Source: Absidia repens (taxonomy: Eukaryota; Mucoromycota; Mucoromycetes; Mucorales; Cunninghamellaceae). Taken from it: a DNA stretch of 64,000 nt. Each line of letters starts with the position of its first letter. The stretch's first letter is position 1. The notes under the pieces were generated by a model, which saw only the letters and a list, made by a program, of their open reading frames with translations, was not told the origin of the DNA and ran no database searches. Shown piece by piece: positions 9,845 to 23,746 of the stretch. A program made the position numbers and the translations under genes. The stretch is taken from positions 186,001-250,000 of the forward strand of contig MCGE01000031.1 of NCBI GenBank assembly GCA_002105175.1, written 5' to 3'.

Positions 9845-12390
9845 CTATAGTGGTAGATGATTGAATGACGGTGGCTGTGTTGATGATGTAGGAGTATAAC
9901 TAGCTTGATTGGTTCCTGTTTTACTAAATGGATTGCGACTGTTCGATTGTTGTTGGGGTGCTTGATCGACGGTACTTGGACCAGGTGATGGTAATCCGAA
10001 GGCCTATTGATTAATCGCGATAAGAGATATGTGAGTTCACTGCGAGAATGGATCATTCAACTTACCATATCAAATCCTTGACTAGTACCTACTGCCATGG
10101 CATTTGTCGATTGTTCATTTTCCTGGGGTTTAATTGTGTTCGCATAGCCAGTACCACTATATATAAAGTTAAATCGCCAATTCAAAAACAAATTTGAAAC
10201 ATTACAATTTACTTATTACTTTCTTTTATGTACTTACAAAGGAATTCGAAGTGTCCCAGTATTTCCAAAAGTATCCATACCATCACTATAAGAGTAAAAA
10301 ACACCACCGGTCATCTTAAATAATTCATGCACTTTCCCATCATAGTCATAAGCTTACTCTTTTGATCCAAGTAAAGAATTCAACTTTTCAAAGCGCGGAT
10401 CATCACTGGTTTTGGCAGCCTAACCCCCCCCCCAACGAGTGAGACAAGGTATTGGTGTTCCGATGGTCTTGTGTAATATATGATGATTTTTAAGAAACTT
10501 ACGAATGCTCGAGACTGTCCAGCAGTGGAGGTGGTGGTGGTAAAGGTAGGAGACGACGGTGTAGACACTGCAGAAGATTTGGCAACAACAGGAGATAATG
10601 ATGATAACGATGTAGATTTAAAGGCATCAAACGGTGATGATGATGTTGCAGAGTTCTGTCCAAAGGCGGTAAAGGCATTACTATTATTCGGTGGTTCCTG
10701 CGCTTGTCCAAATGACGGTGTAAATGTTTGGCTGCGTTGACTAAACGGGTTTCTAGATCCTGTAGTCATAGGCATTTGAAATGGTACTGAATTATTGTTG
10801 AGTGGCTGATGTTGCTGTGTGTTATCAAAATGGATGTTGGATTGGCCAAAAGGTGCCTGTGGCTGTTGAATGTTGCTGAATGGTCCGGGAATCCCTGTCA
10901 CTTGGGTTTGTTGAAATGGTGGTGGTTGGGACCCAGGTGATTGGAAGGCTTGATCCTGCTGCTGGTGTTGTTGTGATTGAAGGTAAGGGTTATTAACATG
11001 CTGGTGGTTTTCACTATATTGCATCGTGGTGTTGAAAATGAGGTTACCGTTGTTGTTGTTGTTGTTGTTGTTCGTATCCAGTAATCCACCAATTTCTGGA
11101 GCCCAAGCAATTTGTTGCGGTTGCTGCGATTGTTGTAGTTGCTGTGCTTGAGAATAAGGATTAAAAAGTTCATTGAAGTCAGTATAACTGGTGGTCTGAT
11201 TCTTTTCCCGCTGTTCCCTTTCTTTGGCCTCTTGTTCGCTGAGCTGCAATGCTATGGCAAGATCATCTTCTTCCCTGCAAATAAAACACATACGTACGTC
11301 AATAAGAATATGCAATACATTTCACTCTTCCTTTTCAAATGGGAAAAAAAGCTTACCCTTGTCGTCGTTTTCGCTCTTCTTCATCAGCGAGGCGTTTACT
11401 TTCTTCGGTAGCTTTTTTCAGTTCCCAGTCGTCATCGTCATCAGCACGATTTGTTCCGCTGCCACCTTCATGTATCCCAGTCATTTCACCCATGTAGTCA
11501 CCCACACCGGCCATTCGATCACGCATTTTCTGTCGTTGTTTTCGTTCGTCTCGTAATCGATTGTCGTCCTGCAACAGATTGGCAATGTCCTTGGCTTTCT
11601 GACGAACTAAAATAGATACTATATAAGAGCTCATTCCAAACCCTATATATAACAATGGTGATTATTGTATTTGTCTTACCATTGGCACCAACATCCTTCC
11701 CATTTTCTTCAACATGCTGGAATTCCCTGAGAGTTTTCACCACATAAGCATTTTCTTTGGCGTACAAAACCACGTTTTCTGATCCCACATGTAGACAATA
11801 ATCCAATAGCAGCAGTGCCTATATCATTGTTATTGTTTTTCCCAGAAAAATAAAGTTTAGATTCCAAACATACATGTTTTCCCCGTTCCTAGTTTATATA
11901 ACATACCTTGAAAACATGCCTCCAGTTTTTACCCTTATCGTTTAAGCGCTTGTCAATCATATCCATTACTTCAATGAAGTCGTGCCTATAAGAAGGAAGT
12001 GAATCATCACTACTATGCACTTGTCCTTGTCCTAACTGTTCTCCTAGTTCACAGTATACCTTCGCCAACTTTGTTTTTATTGTCCCTAGCTCCCATTTAG
12101 CCCACATATACGCACACCCTGTGTTGCTCTTCATATCCCTCCCCTCCCCAAAAGTAGACTTACTGGTTGTAGGTCAACTGGGCGATTTCATTCATCAAAG
12201 TACCACTTGGGCCCCAAGTATCGTTTGAGGTAGCTTCTCGTACCTTGATCTGGACATCGCTAAAGCCTTTTGTGAAATTTTTCCTATCAAGTAATTGGGT
12301 TCAAATGAATTGAGATCAATGTCTGCTGCATATATATGAAGTCGTCAAGAAAAGTACTTACAAACTACGAACGACACCTTTTCCAGCCAT
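9845..12390 (-). CDS. ent1: Epsin (ENTH-domain endocytic adaptor)
   Basis: About 582 residues in ten exons: 12362-12390, 12164-12283, 11907-11985, 11680-11818, 11357-11606, 10503-11274, 10358-10419, 10238-10285, 10066-10156 and 9845-10003. The N-terminal ENTH domain reads KVREATSNDTWGPSGTLM, YNQHDFIEVMDMIDKRL, WRHVFKALLLLDYCLHVGS and ENAYVVKTLREFQH; it binds PtdIns(4,5)P2 and bends membrane. A ubiquitin-interacting motif follows (EEDDLAIALQLSEQEAK). The Gln/Asn-rich C-terminal half carries several NPF motifs for EH-domain partners (for example SRNPFSQR and SRNPFSKT). It acts in clathrin-mediated endocytosis. Divergent from CHIP across a 760-bp gap. Confidence 0.92.
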
Positions 12391-13149
12391 GCAAAGCGAA
12401 ATATATATATATGTATTTATCTATATGTAAAAAATAAAAACAGAGGCAAAAACCGAAAGAAAGAGAGGTGTAAAGGAAGTTGAATATGGAATTCCGGTGG
12501 AAGAGAAAGAAAGGGATAAATACTGTAATGGAAGGAAAAAGTGCCCTCCTTTTTTTTTCTGTACAGAAGCATTAAATCTCCGAAAATGGGCAAAGAGAAA
12601 AAAAATCAGTGTTAGATAATATCGTACTTCTGGTAATGTGAGAATCGATGTTCACTTCAGTCTCCTGTTTGAAAGCCAATGCACCTCAATCAAATACACT
12701 GATCCGCTTCTCTCACCGTTCATCCTTGCACTTGATATAGCTCAAGTTCCTGTTTATAAAGAAAAAAATATCAAGGCGAATTTGAAACATAAAACTGAGC
12801 GACAGGTCCAGCACAGAGCTTTCAACAAGACTTTGGGACGTAATACGTAGTCATAGTTTATTAATAATATAGAAGGACTATGCAAACGCTCGACTCCGCT
12901 CTAGACATTTTGTTTTTACATTTGTGAGTTTTGGGCGCAATTTTGGCCAACTTTGATTTTTCTCATGTCATGGTTAGGCAGTTTTACGGGGAAGTGCTAT
13001 GTTGAGATTTTTCAGGGCGAGCAAAAAGCTTAAATTTTTCGATTGTCAGCGGAGTTTTTCCAAGAACCTATCTATTTCTTCTTTCGCCTTCTTTTTTGCT
13101 TCTATTTTTTTTTTTTTTCTCTCTTTTTTGTTTCTAATTTATAATCAGT
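12391..13149. promoter_or_regulatory. Divergent intergenic region between epsin and CHIP
   Basis: Both genes start outward from this 760-bp segment, so it should hold both promoters. It is AT-rich with polypyrimidine stretches just before the CHIP start (13080-13140). No specific factor site could be named. Confidence 0.5.
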
Positions 13150-14659
13150 ATGGTGAATGTTGAAGCTGAAAACCACAAATCTTTAGGTACACTCCCTTTT
13201 TTATATTAAAGCTTACTCTACTAACTTTTTGGCTTTGACCTCGACAGGGAACAAATTGTTTGCAGAACATCGCTATGAAGATGCCATCAAAGAATACTCG
13301 ACAGCTATAGTAAGTACGACTTGTGAATATTGACTGTTGCAAGTTGAACCTAACTTATATATGTATTGGTGTATCTTAGATAAAGGACTCGACTGAACGT
13401 ATTTACTACACCAACCGCGCCCTTTGTTACTCAAAGGTAAAAACAAAAGACAATAAGGCTATGTAGTTTGATAAATAACCAGGCACTTTTTCGTATTTCT
13501 TACTGCTAGCTCGAAAAGTACGACCAAGCTATCAACGATACGAGGAAGGCCATTGACCTCGATAATACTACAGGTAATATAAAATGCTCAAAAATACCTA
13601 GTTGTTTGATACTCAAGTTTGTTACTGGTTTGTCTTTTCTTCTGTAGTCAAGGCATATTATTTGGTAAAACGTGGATTGCCGTTTTTGGATTTGTCAGCC
13701 TACTCGGACTCACTATTGGTTGTTTTTTTTTTCATAACAGTTAGGACAAGCATTAATAGAAAAGAAGCAATATACTGAAGGTAAGAAAACGATTCACGCT
13801 AGACAGCCTCACTATATACTTGTTGTATTTACTGACTATTATTTTTTTATCCACAGCCTTGGCCAAATTGAAGATAGGTAAGACATATACAAATATATCT
13901 TTTAAATGATGACTAAATGCAAAAACATCTGTTTTCTTTTTTCTTTGTATAGCATATGAACTGGCAATGCAACAAAAGGTTAGATACATCAATGATATCT
14001 TACAAGCGCTGTTAACGGCAAGAAAGAAGAAATGGGATGGTGAGGAAGTTAAACGCCTCGAACGTGAATGGGAACTTCTACGTTATGTCAAAGGTTTGGT
14101 GGAAAACGAACGAGCAACCCAATTAGAACAAATCAAGGATACAGAAGATATCGAAAAAACGGAAGAAATCAATTACAATTCAGTAAGGTGAAAAAATCAA
14201 GGGTGGAAACAAAGGCGACTACTGCTGCTTTAATTTTTATATTTGTATTCATTTGATTAGGACGAACGATTGGCAGCTATTCAAGAAGTATTCAAGCAAT
14301 CACAAAGTCATCCTCGACCTCCATTACCCCAAGCATACCTTGACCCTATCAGTTTCAACGTGATTCATGATCCCTGTATTACCCCAGGTAACATTGATTT
14401 ACACCCGTCACCATAACCTTTGAAGAATTCGTCTTCTAATTTTTATTATTTTTTAGATGGTATTACATATGAACGACACTCCCTTCTAGAACATTTTGCA
14501 AAGAATGGCCATTTTGATCCTATCACTAGAAGCCCATGTACCGAAAAGGATCTCATACCAAACCTATCACTACGTGAATCCATAGAAGACTTTTTGAAGG
14601 ATAATGGATGGGCTGCTGGTAAGATGCCAAAAAAAATTGATGATAATCTTAATTGTTGA
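13150..14659 (+). CDS. CHIP/STUB1-type co-chaperone and U-box E3 ubiquitin ligase
   Basis: About 285 residues (animal CHIP is about 303) in ten exons: 13150-13186, 13248-13309, 13380-13436, 13510-13573, 13648-13664, 13741-13780, 13857-13877, 13953-14182, 14261-14387 and 14457-14659. Three TPR repeats at the N-terminus (GNKLFAEHRYEDAIKEYSTA, YYTNRALCYSKLEKYDQAIN and KAYYLLGQALIEKKQYTEAL) bind the EEVD tails of Hsp70/Hsp90. A charged helical hairpin follows, then a U-box (AYLDPISFNVIHDPCITPDG, ITYERHSLLEHF and FDPITRSPC) that recruits E2 enzymes. The protein tags misfolded chaperone clients for degradation. Budding yeast lacks CHIP, which supports an early-diverging fungus. Confidence 0.93.
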
Positions 14660-14982
14660 GATTTATATTTATTTCGTTTGTTGTTTTTTATATAATATGT
14701 AGACTATTGAACATGATGTGCATCCACTTAGCCATATAGACCATGATGGATTGATTTATTGTAATTGTAGTTGTAATTGTAATTTGTATATTCTTAGTTT
14801 AGGTTTTATTATTTTGTTAGCGTACAATTTATTCAAATAAAGTTACCATATTTTGAAAACTTCATGAAGGGTGGATAGTATGATGTCAACGTGGGGGAGA
14901 CAGGACTATTGGTATGGTGCAGTTGTACAAGAAGAAAGAAAACTTGATGGAACAATTCAACTTAGTTTGGTTTACGGTATGT

Positions 14983-15215
14983 CCTTCACTGTAGAATAGT
15001 TTGTAACTCACAGTTGCAGAGTGTACCGTCTTTGCTTGGACTAGCTTATCGTAATTTATGGTTATTCTACAGCAATATTCTCTCATCCCCACACCCATCC
15101 TAGCGCATCACATTTAGACATGGGTCATAGTTTTATCATTAAACCAGTTTAGACTAGTTTGTCATACTTTATATTAATATATGAATAAAATATGTCTTGG
15201 TTCTCTACTTTTACA
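14983..15215 (+). repeat. CACTGTAGAATAG-family element, copy 1
   Basis: Head CACTGTAGAATAGTTTGT near 14986, a GGACTAGCTTATCGTAATTT block near 15040 and a tail TGAATAAAATATGTCTTGG near 15182. The same three blocks, in the same order and similar spacing, recur near 16428-16740 and 55910-56200. Confidence 0.65.
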
Positions 15216-15879
15216 TAGGCTCTAACGCTTAATGCATCTTGTCGACACCAATAAATACATATGGGTGGGAATAGTTTCTTGAATGCCGTTAAAAAATGGC
15301 CGTGATGGACGCATAAGAAAATAAGCCCTAATTCCTCGACTCTTTGCCAAAAACTGATCAGCTTTAAATGCTCTTTTCATAAAAAAAAAAACAAAAAAAA
15401 ACGATCAAGCAACTTTTCTTAAGGCTCTAAGGAAGAAAACTGCCATGCTGCCGCTGATAAATATCAGTGGTTAATGGAAGAACCTAAACGACGTCGGGAC
15501 CAAATTAAGGGTCCTAGCGTGAATCATATACATGCACTGCGATTTACTAAAAATCAAAATGCACAATATTACTATCACCCATCAACAAGCACTCAAACAG
15601 AAAAACGCTCCTGATTGGCACAGGTACCTTATTCATGCACTATAAAAAATACTACACAAGCACTGGAGGATCTGAAGAATGATCAACGCTATGATAATCT
15701 AAAGGATAATTTTAATTAAAAGTGGATTTCATGCACTGTACTAGACATACAAAACATGAGAAAGGCAAAAAGTATATCTTTTATTGAAATATAACAACAA
15801 TCAACATTAATCAAAGAGGAGACGATGGTAAAAAGGAATTTCTTGTACAAAGCAAATGAGAGACGAATGAGAGACTAAT

Positions 15880-16220
15880 GTGACATTGTTCCTTAAAGCA
15901 TGTAAAAATATATATATTTTATTCAAAATTAGATACAAATTATGTCCAACTAAGACTAAACTAAGCTAATGAAGGTTTCAAGAATTAATATAATGGTAGC
16001 CCTAATTCTTGAATCCAAAATGAAAGGGTTTCCCCGTGCATGTTGTAATCCCTGAGCTGAATCCCCTTCTAAACTAGTCCTGACACTAATCTAAGATCAT
16101 CATAACCTTAAAGAAGTTAAAATGATGTGGAAAAAAGAAAAGAAAAAGAAAAGAAAGAGAGCGAAGAAAATAAAAATGATAAAGAAAAATCACGCGGCGG
16201 GATTTGAAATGCTTTTTGGT
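15880..16220 (-). repeat. Dispersed element, copy B
   Basis: Minus-strand copy of the GGGGAAACCC-core family. It shows TATTTTATTCAAAATTAG near 15914, AACTAAGCTAATGAAGG near 15958, the core ATGAAAGGGTTTCCCCGTGC near 16020 with TTGTAATCCCTGAGCTGAAT after it, and the box CACGCGGCGGGATTTGAAAT near 16191. A second tail-like block lies at about 15745-15790. Confidence 0.7.
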
Positions 16221-16427
16221 TATTGTGAGTGGGATTTTTGGTGGACATCAAAAGGACCTACCCCTTTTTTTTGTTTTTCAACAATCAATACCACACAACA
16301 TCATCAACGTGGTGGTTTTTTTGTCATAGAATTAATTATCACCATTCAACATCGGCAGCATGTATTTTTTTTTCTCTGAAAGACTTCGCCAGGCAAGTTG
16401 CAGCGATTGCGCCTAGTTTAGCCTATC

Positions 16428-16740
16428 CTTGCACTGTAGAATAGGTTGTCACTAATCGCAGGATAGCTTCCCCTCTCTATTGTTTTATTTGATGTTATGT
16501 TAGCCTATAAAAAAGACACTTCCTCGCTCAAATCCCCACACTGTTCACACTCGCTACACTTACTCTCAACATGTTTAAGCGCTTCGCCTTTAGACAAGTG
16601 TCAAAGTGCAATCATGAAACTATATTGTTTACTTTAGTTGTCATAGTTTATATCCACTTCTGAATAAAATAAGTCTTAAATCTTTGCTTTACATTGCCTG
16701 TCGTATTCTCATGCGTTAGTTTGTCACATTGAAAGAGTAT
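16428..16740 (+). repeat. CACTGTAGAATAG-family element, copy 2
   Basis: Head CACTGTAGAATAGGTTGTC near 16433, a GATGTTATGTTAGCCTATAA block near 16491 and a tail CTGAATAAAATAAGTCTTAA near 16661 followed by TTTACATTGCCTGTCGTA, which is shared with the copy at 55910-56200. Confidence 0.65.
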
Positions 16741-17231
16741 ACACACACCGCATAGCATTTTTGCATATAAAATGAGAAAAAGGGTTATATACGAGACAAC
16801 TTCAACCCGCTATCATGCTCAGCGCTCCGTTTACTCTGATGGGTTTATAAATGTAGAAATGAGAGGAATTAATTGAATGGGTGTAGAAAATGACCGCGGC
16901 GGACGCCATATTACCAAGCAATGTAATATCAACAACCCATCATCAGCATATTATTTTGATCACAGTATACGGTGTAACATCAATCTATATTTTTTATTTT
17001 CAAACAACAAAATACAATAAAAACGTAAGGGTGAATATGCAGAAGATATTATAACTAAAATATACAAAAGAAGAAAAGGAATGCCTTTTTTTCAAACTAA
17101 TACTATCAATATCAAAAAAAAAAACTAAACTAAACAAAACAAAACTAAATAATAATAATAATAATAAACTACAGTATACAAGATAATATATAAAATCTAC
17201 AAAAGAGGGGTGCCCATTTTTTATTTCTATT

Positions 17232-19304
<2,073 letters not shown>

Positions 19305-19903
19305 CTATACAGGAAAGACACCGTGAATGAGCGCATGACGTATATTGATAAGGAAGTTTGAGCTTACGTTGTTGCTGCTTTTTTATAAAAACGCTGGAGT
19401 GAGCGAAGTGGAAATAAAAATGATGAAGGGTGGAAAAAAGGAAGAAGAAAAAAAAAAAAGAGTGCTATATAAAAAAAATCGGTGTTTAAACATCCCCCAG
19501 CTTGGCAAATGAGATCCATAAGGTGAAAGTAGCCTAAAAGTCCAAAAATCAAACTAATGAAGTACTGTACATATATATTGTACGCCATTGTCTCCTTGAA
19601 ATGATAAGGCAATGCTGATCATATATCAATTACTAAAGACATTGGTATTCCACATACACATATACAACAACAACAACAAAAAAAAGTTTATTATAATGGT
19701 TTTCTGAAAAAGGGGAAAATATACATTTCTATAACTACGATGCGGGGGTGGATGGAAGAGACGAGTAAAGCATGAGAATAAAAGGAATGATTGTAACAAG
19801 AGGGGATATGTAGAAAACAAAACAAAAAAAAAAAGCTAAAACTAAAACTAAAAAAATATAATAATTCTAAACTGAAAAGTATGATCTACCATAGGGAAGG
19901 TTT
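19305..19903. other. Gap between MRPL16 3' end and coronin 5' end
   Basis: Contains the presumed coronin 5' UTR, UTR intron and promoter, and the 3' flank of MRPL16. Purine-rich runs occur at 19430-19460 and 19670-19690. No gene seen. Confidence 0.5.
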
Positions 19904-20590
19904 TCAGACAGAAGGAGGAGACGAGGTAGTAACATCGGAAGCGGTAGTAGCCGAGGATGGTTTGGAGACAGAAGCAGCAGGAGAAATATAACCAGCACCT
20001 ACTACGGGTTTAGCACCACGTTCAACGACTTCAGTTTTGACAGGAATCTTGTTGCTGACCAAACGGAAAGCTTCCTTCGCGATTTCCTTACGCATACCAC
20101 TGATTTCAAAGATGATACGGTTGATTGGCACACGACAAGCCCAATAGTCAAAGGTACCTTTTCCTTTACCCATACGCACTTCGTTGCCCTTGCTGGAGAC
20201 TGGAATATCCGGAAACACGCGCATCCACATACGTGAGCCTTTGACTGTTTTGATCTTGCGTCGTAAGGTGTTGTGTACTGCCGTCAATTGTCGAGCCGTC
20301 AAACGAGCGCCTTCCTTTACCCGTAAGCCATAGTCGCCGAATTCAACAGTCGTTCCCTTGACCGAGCCACCAGTAGGTAATGGGATCTTGCCTTTTTGTG
20401 CTTTGCGGTATTTGGTACGACGGGGGGAGAAGTTGGATGCTTGTCGAATGGACATCATCAAAGCGCCTGGTCGTTGTTGTTGCACTAAGGAATGGGTGGC
20501 AGTTGTGGTTGGCATCATCATTTTGTTGGCAAAACTAGATCCGATATTCATTGTCGCATTCCATACTCGGTTTTTGTACAAGTTGAACAT
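19904..20590 (-). CDS. mrpl16: Mitochondrial large ribosomal subunit protein L16 (uL16m)
   Basis: Single-exon gene; the start at 20590 gives about 228 residues. The open frame continues further upstream, but that part reads as a low-complexity Phe-rich stretch and is not credible. The N-terminal 45 or so residues are Arg/Ser/Thr-rich without acidic residues, as in a mitochondrial targeting sequence. The L16 fold follows: PRRTKYRKAQKGKIP, FGDYGLRVKEGARLTARQL, MWMRVFPDIPVSSKGNEVRM, GKGKGTFDYWACRVP and IFEISGMRKEIAKEAFRLV. A low-complexity Ser/Thr/Ala extension ends the protein. It belongs to the peptidyl-transferase region of the mitoribosome. Confidence 0.94.
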   Translation of the reverse strand: MFNLYKNRVWNATMNIGSSFANKMMMPTTTATHSLVQQQRPGALMMSIRQASNFSPRRTKYRKAQKGKIPLPTGGSVKGTTVEFGDYGLRVKEGARLTARQLTAVHNTLRRKIKTVKGSRMWMRVFPDIPVSSKGNEVRMGKGKGTFDYWACRVPINRIIFEISGMRKEIAKEAFRLVSNKIPVKTEVVERGAKPVVGAGYISPAASVSKPSSATTASDVTTSSPPSV

Positions 20591-22867
20591 GGTGTTGATG
20601 GAGAACTGGAGTATATGTGAAAAGAAAGAAAACAAAAAAAAAAAATAAAAAACAAACACAAACCCTTCCATCCCAGACAATTTTATTGCCCGCCGATTTT
20701 TTGATTTTTCTACCCATTGTGGCTTGAAGGGAAATTTTAATACCCGCGGGAGTCCCTTCACCTTTGCTCGAGGGGTAAAATAGGCGGATGATTCTATACA
20801 CTTCGATTAAGACCATGTTTTCTGCCTTCTCCTTTTTTTTTTTTTTTTCATCATCATTCTCCCGTCCCCCTTTTTTTTTTTTTATTCATGCAGGAACATT
20901 CCATCCTTTCAAAAACTCAAAAAAAAAAAAAAATCCAAGATTTTATTTTGAAAAAGGCAAACGACAGCATTCTAATTCCTTCTAAAAGCAGTAAATTAGA
21001 ATGGTTTTGTCATTGTTCCTTGACCTGTTTGCTATCATAACCATTAAATTGTTTTCAGGTACAATACAGCAATGTACCTGGCAGTACAGTTAAAGGATCT
21101 TGGTTGCATATACATGAGACACAGGATATAGGTGGGTGTGATTTAAAACACCGACTTTTCTTGTGTCCTACTTTCCCTATGTCTATGTAAAGTGATGGTA
21201 CTGCATTTGTCGAAGAAAATGAGCCGAGAGAAAGGGACGTAAATATGGAAAGGAGAGTTCACTTGAAAAAGAATACAATCAATGGTTTATTTCCCAGTCA
21301 TAGCCTTCCGGCGATATATTACTTTGCGATGCGATCGATGCCACACCTAATTTAATTTATCATAATGCGAGGTAAACGTGGCGTAAGATCGTATAATATC
21401 TTAATAATGAACTTCTCTTTTTTTTTCACTTTGACGCAAATTCAAAATGGAAAGTATAATAAAAAAAAAAGGGGGAGGAGAACTAAAAACACCAACTATA
21501 GGTGAGTTTAGACAAACGATATGCCCAAATGATGAGACAAATCTTAACGGATAAAAAAAAAGGGATATCCAATCATTATCATTGAATGCGGAGAACATAA
21601 AATATAAAGCAATCGATAATATGCTATTGTCCCATTGTCATCATACAGAGGATGAATGGATATTCGTTCAGCTAAAACGGGGGTAACGCCGAAGACAAAG
21701 GATAATGATGTATGGTAATCTTAGTATGTGTACAGTAGAGTATGTGTTTTTTTCATTGTCAATAAAGTCAAAAATAATTCTTATCGGTACGAATTAAAAT
21801 CTATAAGACATAGTGTTTTTATCTTTCCCAAATTTAATTTCGCAATCGTATCATCATTTACGTAGCCAATTGACTGATATCCTAACCCCTTTTACCATTT
21901 CTATGGGTCGTCATCATATGGCGACTTGACCGATAATTATGTATAAAAAATGATGATAATTCACAAAGGGGGTGGAGAGGAGAAAAGTTTCATTCAAGGG
22001 AAAATGAACCGAAGCGTTGGTTTTCATATCGTACGATAATGCATGAAGCAACCGTGCTACCTGATTTTTACTTTTAAATTCCGCTTAGTTAAGTAGCACG
22101 AGGATCATGTAAACACATAGTATGAATGATATTTTCTTCACTTACTATATGTGTTTATCTTACTCTTGGATACAAGTCATTACAATATATAAATTAAGGA
22201 TAAAGTGGCACGCTTTTGATTTGGAGGCAACGACCGTGTGTAAGACCACTATCTCTATGTTGTGCTGGATAGTAACGCTTGATAATTATGTCGATCGTAC
22301 CATATTAAGTACAATCGTCAGTCATGGGATAATAGAGGCTTTTGTATAAGTTGAAATTGTAAAACACAATATGTCTTGCTTTTTTGAAGCAAAATATTAT
22401 GTTCTTTCTTTGGTATATCAACTAAATATTACACATTAATTTCCCAGTTCCTTTGAATCGAAGAGTATGACTCTTATATACATCCTAATACTTCCTCCAA
22501 AATGAGTTATATCTTTCTTAGAATATTCGAAGCTTTAGCTTAATTGAAGACAAATAAAAAGGAGGCGAGACAAACCAAGACTTTATTTTTTGTTTACGAT
22601 AGAAGACTAAACAAACAATTCATGTAAATATATAACATAGGTTTTTATTCATTGCAAATTCAATATCATCATATCATAAAAAAAAAAAAAAAAAAAAAGT
22701 GAAGGAGGGGTAGGGAAGACAATAGTATGATTAAAAGTAAGTGATCAAGGGTGATAAAAAAACAGCTAGGATGAGATTAACATAAATGAGAAGGAATTAA
22801 AAATGAGAGTGATTGGGTAGGGCTAATAAATAAATGTATGTAAAGTAAACTAGATGGAGTGTCATGA
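20591..22867. other. Gap between MRPL16 and the bHLH gene
   Basis: About 2.3 kb with poly-T and poly-A runs near 20830-20930 and 21460-21475. It should hold the MRPL16 promoter and the 3' end of the bHLH gene (A-tract near 22679-22697). No coding region, RNA gene or dispersed-element core was recognised. Confidence 0.5.
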
Positions 22868-23746
22868 CTAAAAAGGTAATCTAGAGGGATGTACTAACGT
22901 AGGTGTTGCTGATGCATTGAATTTCGTCCAAAAAGTAGAATCCATATGTATTGGTGACGATGATGTTGACAATGGATTGTAAAACTGTGAATCAGGAGAC
23001 ATTTTTGAGGTTGACATACTAATTGACACTGGGCAATTTGCTTTGGGCACCGAGTCCCCGTCTTTTTCTTGTTCCATAAAGCCTGTGTATCTTGTAGAAT
23101 TGGTGTCAGTGGAATATGAAGATGAATTCAACGAAGGAGTGGCCATGATTGAGGTCAAAGGATCTTGCTGAAGTGCTGTCTGCTGTTGTGTATCATATTG
23201 ACTAGAAGGAGGGGAAAGGGCGGATACATCTGTCAACTGAGTTTGATGATCTTTTTGTTGCTGCTGTTGTTGCTGTTGCTGTAAGTTCCATTGCATTAGT
23301 AGATGCTTGTTTTCTCGTTGTAGCTGATATATCTGATACTGATATCGATCCTCTTTGGCGATGCTTTGTTGTACCCAGTCCAACGCTTTTTCCACAATCT
23401 GCCCCTTTGATGGTCGCCGATAATTTTGGAGATTAGGGAGTGATTCAGCCAATTGTTGGAATTTCCCATTGAGATTTTCCCGCCTTGCTCTTTCGATCGC
23501 GTTGTGTTCCGCTCTGCGTTCAGCTTTACTGAGTGAGGACCTGTAAGGAAAGGCACAATTAATAATCAATAAAAATTGAGTTCTTTTCTGGAAATACCTT
23601 TTGATAAACATGGTAGAAGGAGGGGAGGTATGCGATTGCTGGTCAAAAAATATTGAGTTCTGATCAGTGAAGCTATTGCTATCCAGTGATAAAGAATCGC
23701 ACAGTATAGAATGATAATAAATCGAATTACTTGATGTATTTTGCAT
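22868..23746 (-). CDS. bHLH transcription factor
   Basis: About 273 residues from exons 23598-23746 and 22868-23540; the intron joins MFIKR to SSLSKAERR. The basic region RRAEHNAIERARRENLNGKF has the His-Glu-Arg pattern expected for E-box (CACGTG class) binding. It is followed by helix 1, the loop NYRRPSKGQ and helix 2 (IVEKALDWVQQSI), then a leucine-zipper-like coil (YQIYQLQRENKHLLMQW) and a Gln-rich tract. The C-terminal half is Ser/Thr/Pro-rich and probably a transactivation region. No target can be assigned from sequence alone. The large flanking gaps (about 2.3 kb each) suit a regulated gene. Confidence 0.85.
   Translation of the reverse strand: MQNTSSNSIYYHSILCDSLSLDSNSFTDQNSIFFDQQSHTSPPSTMFIKRYFQKRTQFLLIINCAFPYRSSLSKAERRAEHNAIERARRENLNGKFQQLAESLPNLQNYRRPSKGQIVEKALDWVQQSIAKEDRYQYQIYQLQRENKHLLMQWNLQQQQQQQQQKDHQTQLTDVSALSPPSSQYDTQQQTALQQDPLTSIMATPSLNSSSYSTDTNSTRYTGFMEQEKDGDSVPKANCPVSISMSTSKMSPDSQFYNPLSTSSSPIHMDSTFWTKFNASATPTLVHPSRLPF

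Larger units (their letters stand above)
14660..17231. other. Repeat-rich gap between CHIP and coronin
   Basis: No supportable gene over about 2.5 kb. It holds the CHIP 3' end (AATAAA near 14836), two plus-strand copies of the CACTGTAGAATAG family (about 14983-15215 and 16428-16740) and copy B of the GGGGAAACCC-core family on the minus strand (about 15880-16220). Open frames here are short and of low complexity. Confidence 0.6.

Noticed and set aside
20591..20761. N-terminal extension of MRPL16 in the same open frame
   Set aside because: The extra 57 codons are dominated by a Phe-rich A/T-run reading; the MFNLYKNR start gives a normal mitochondrial presequence.
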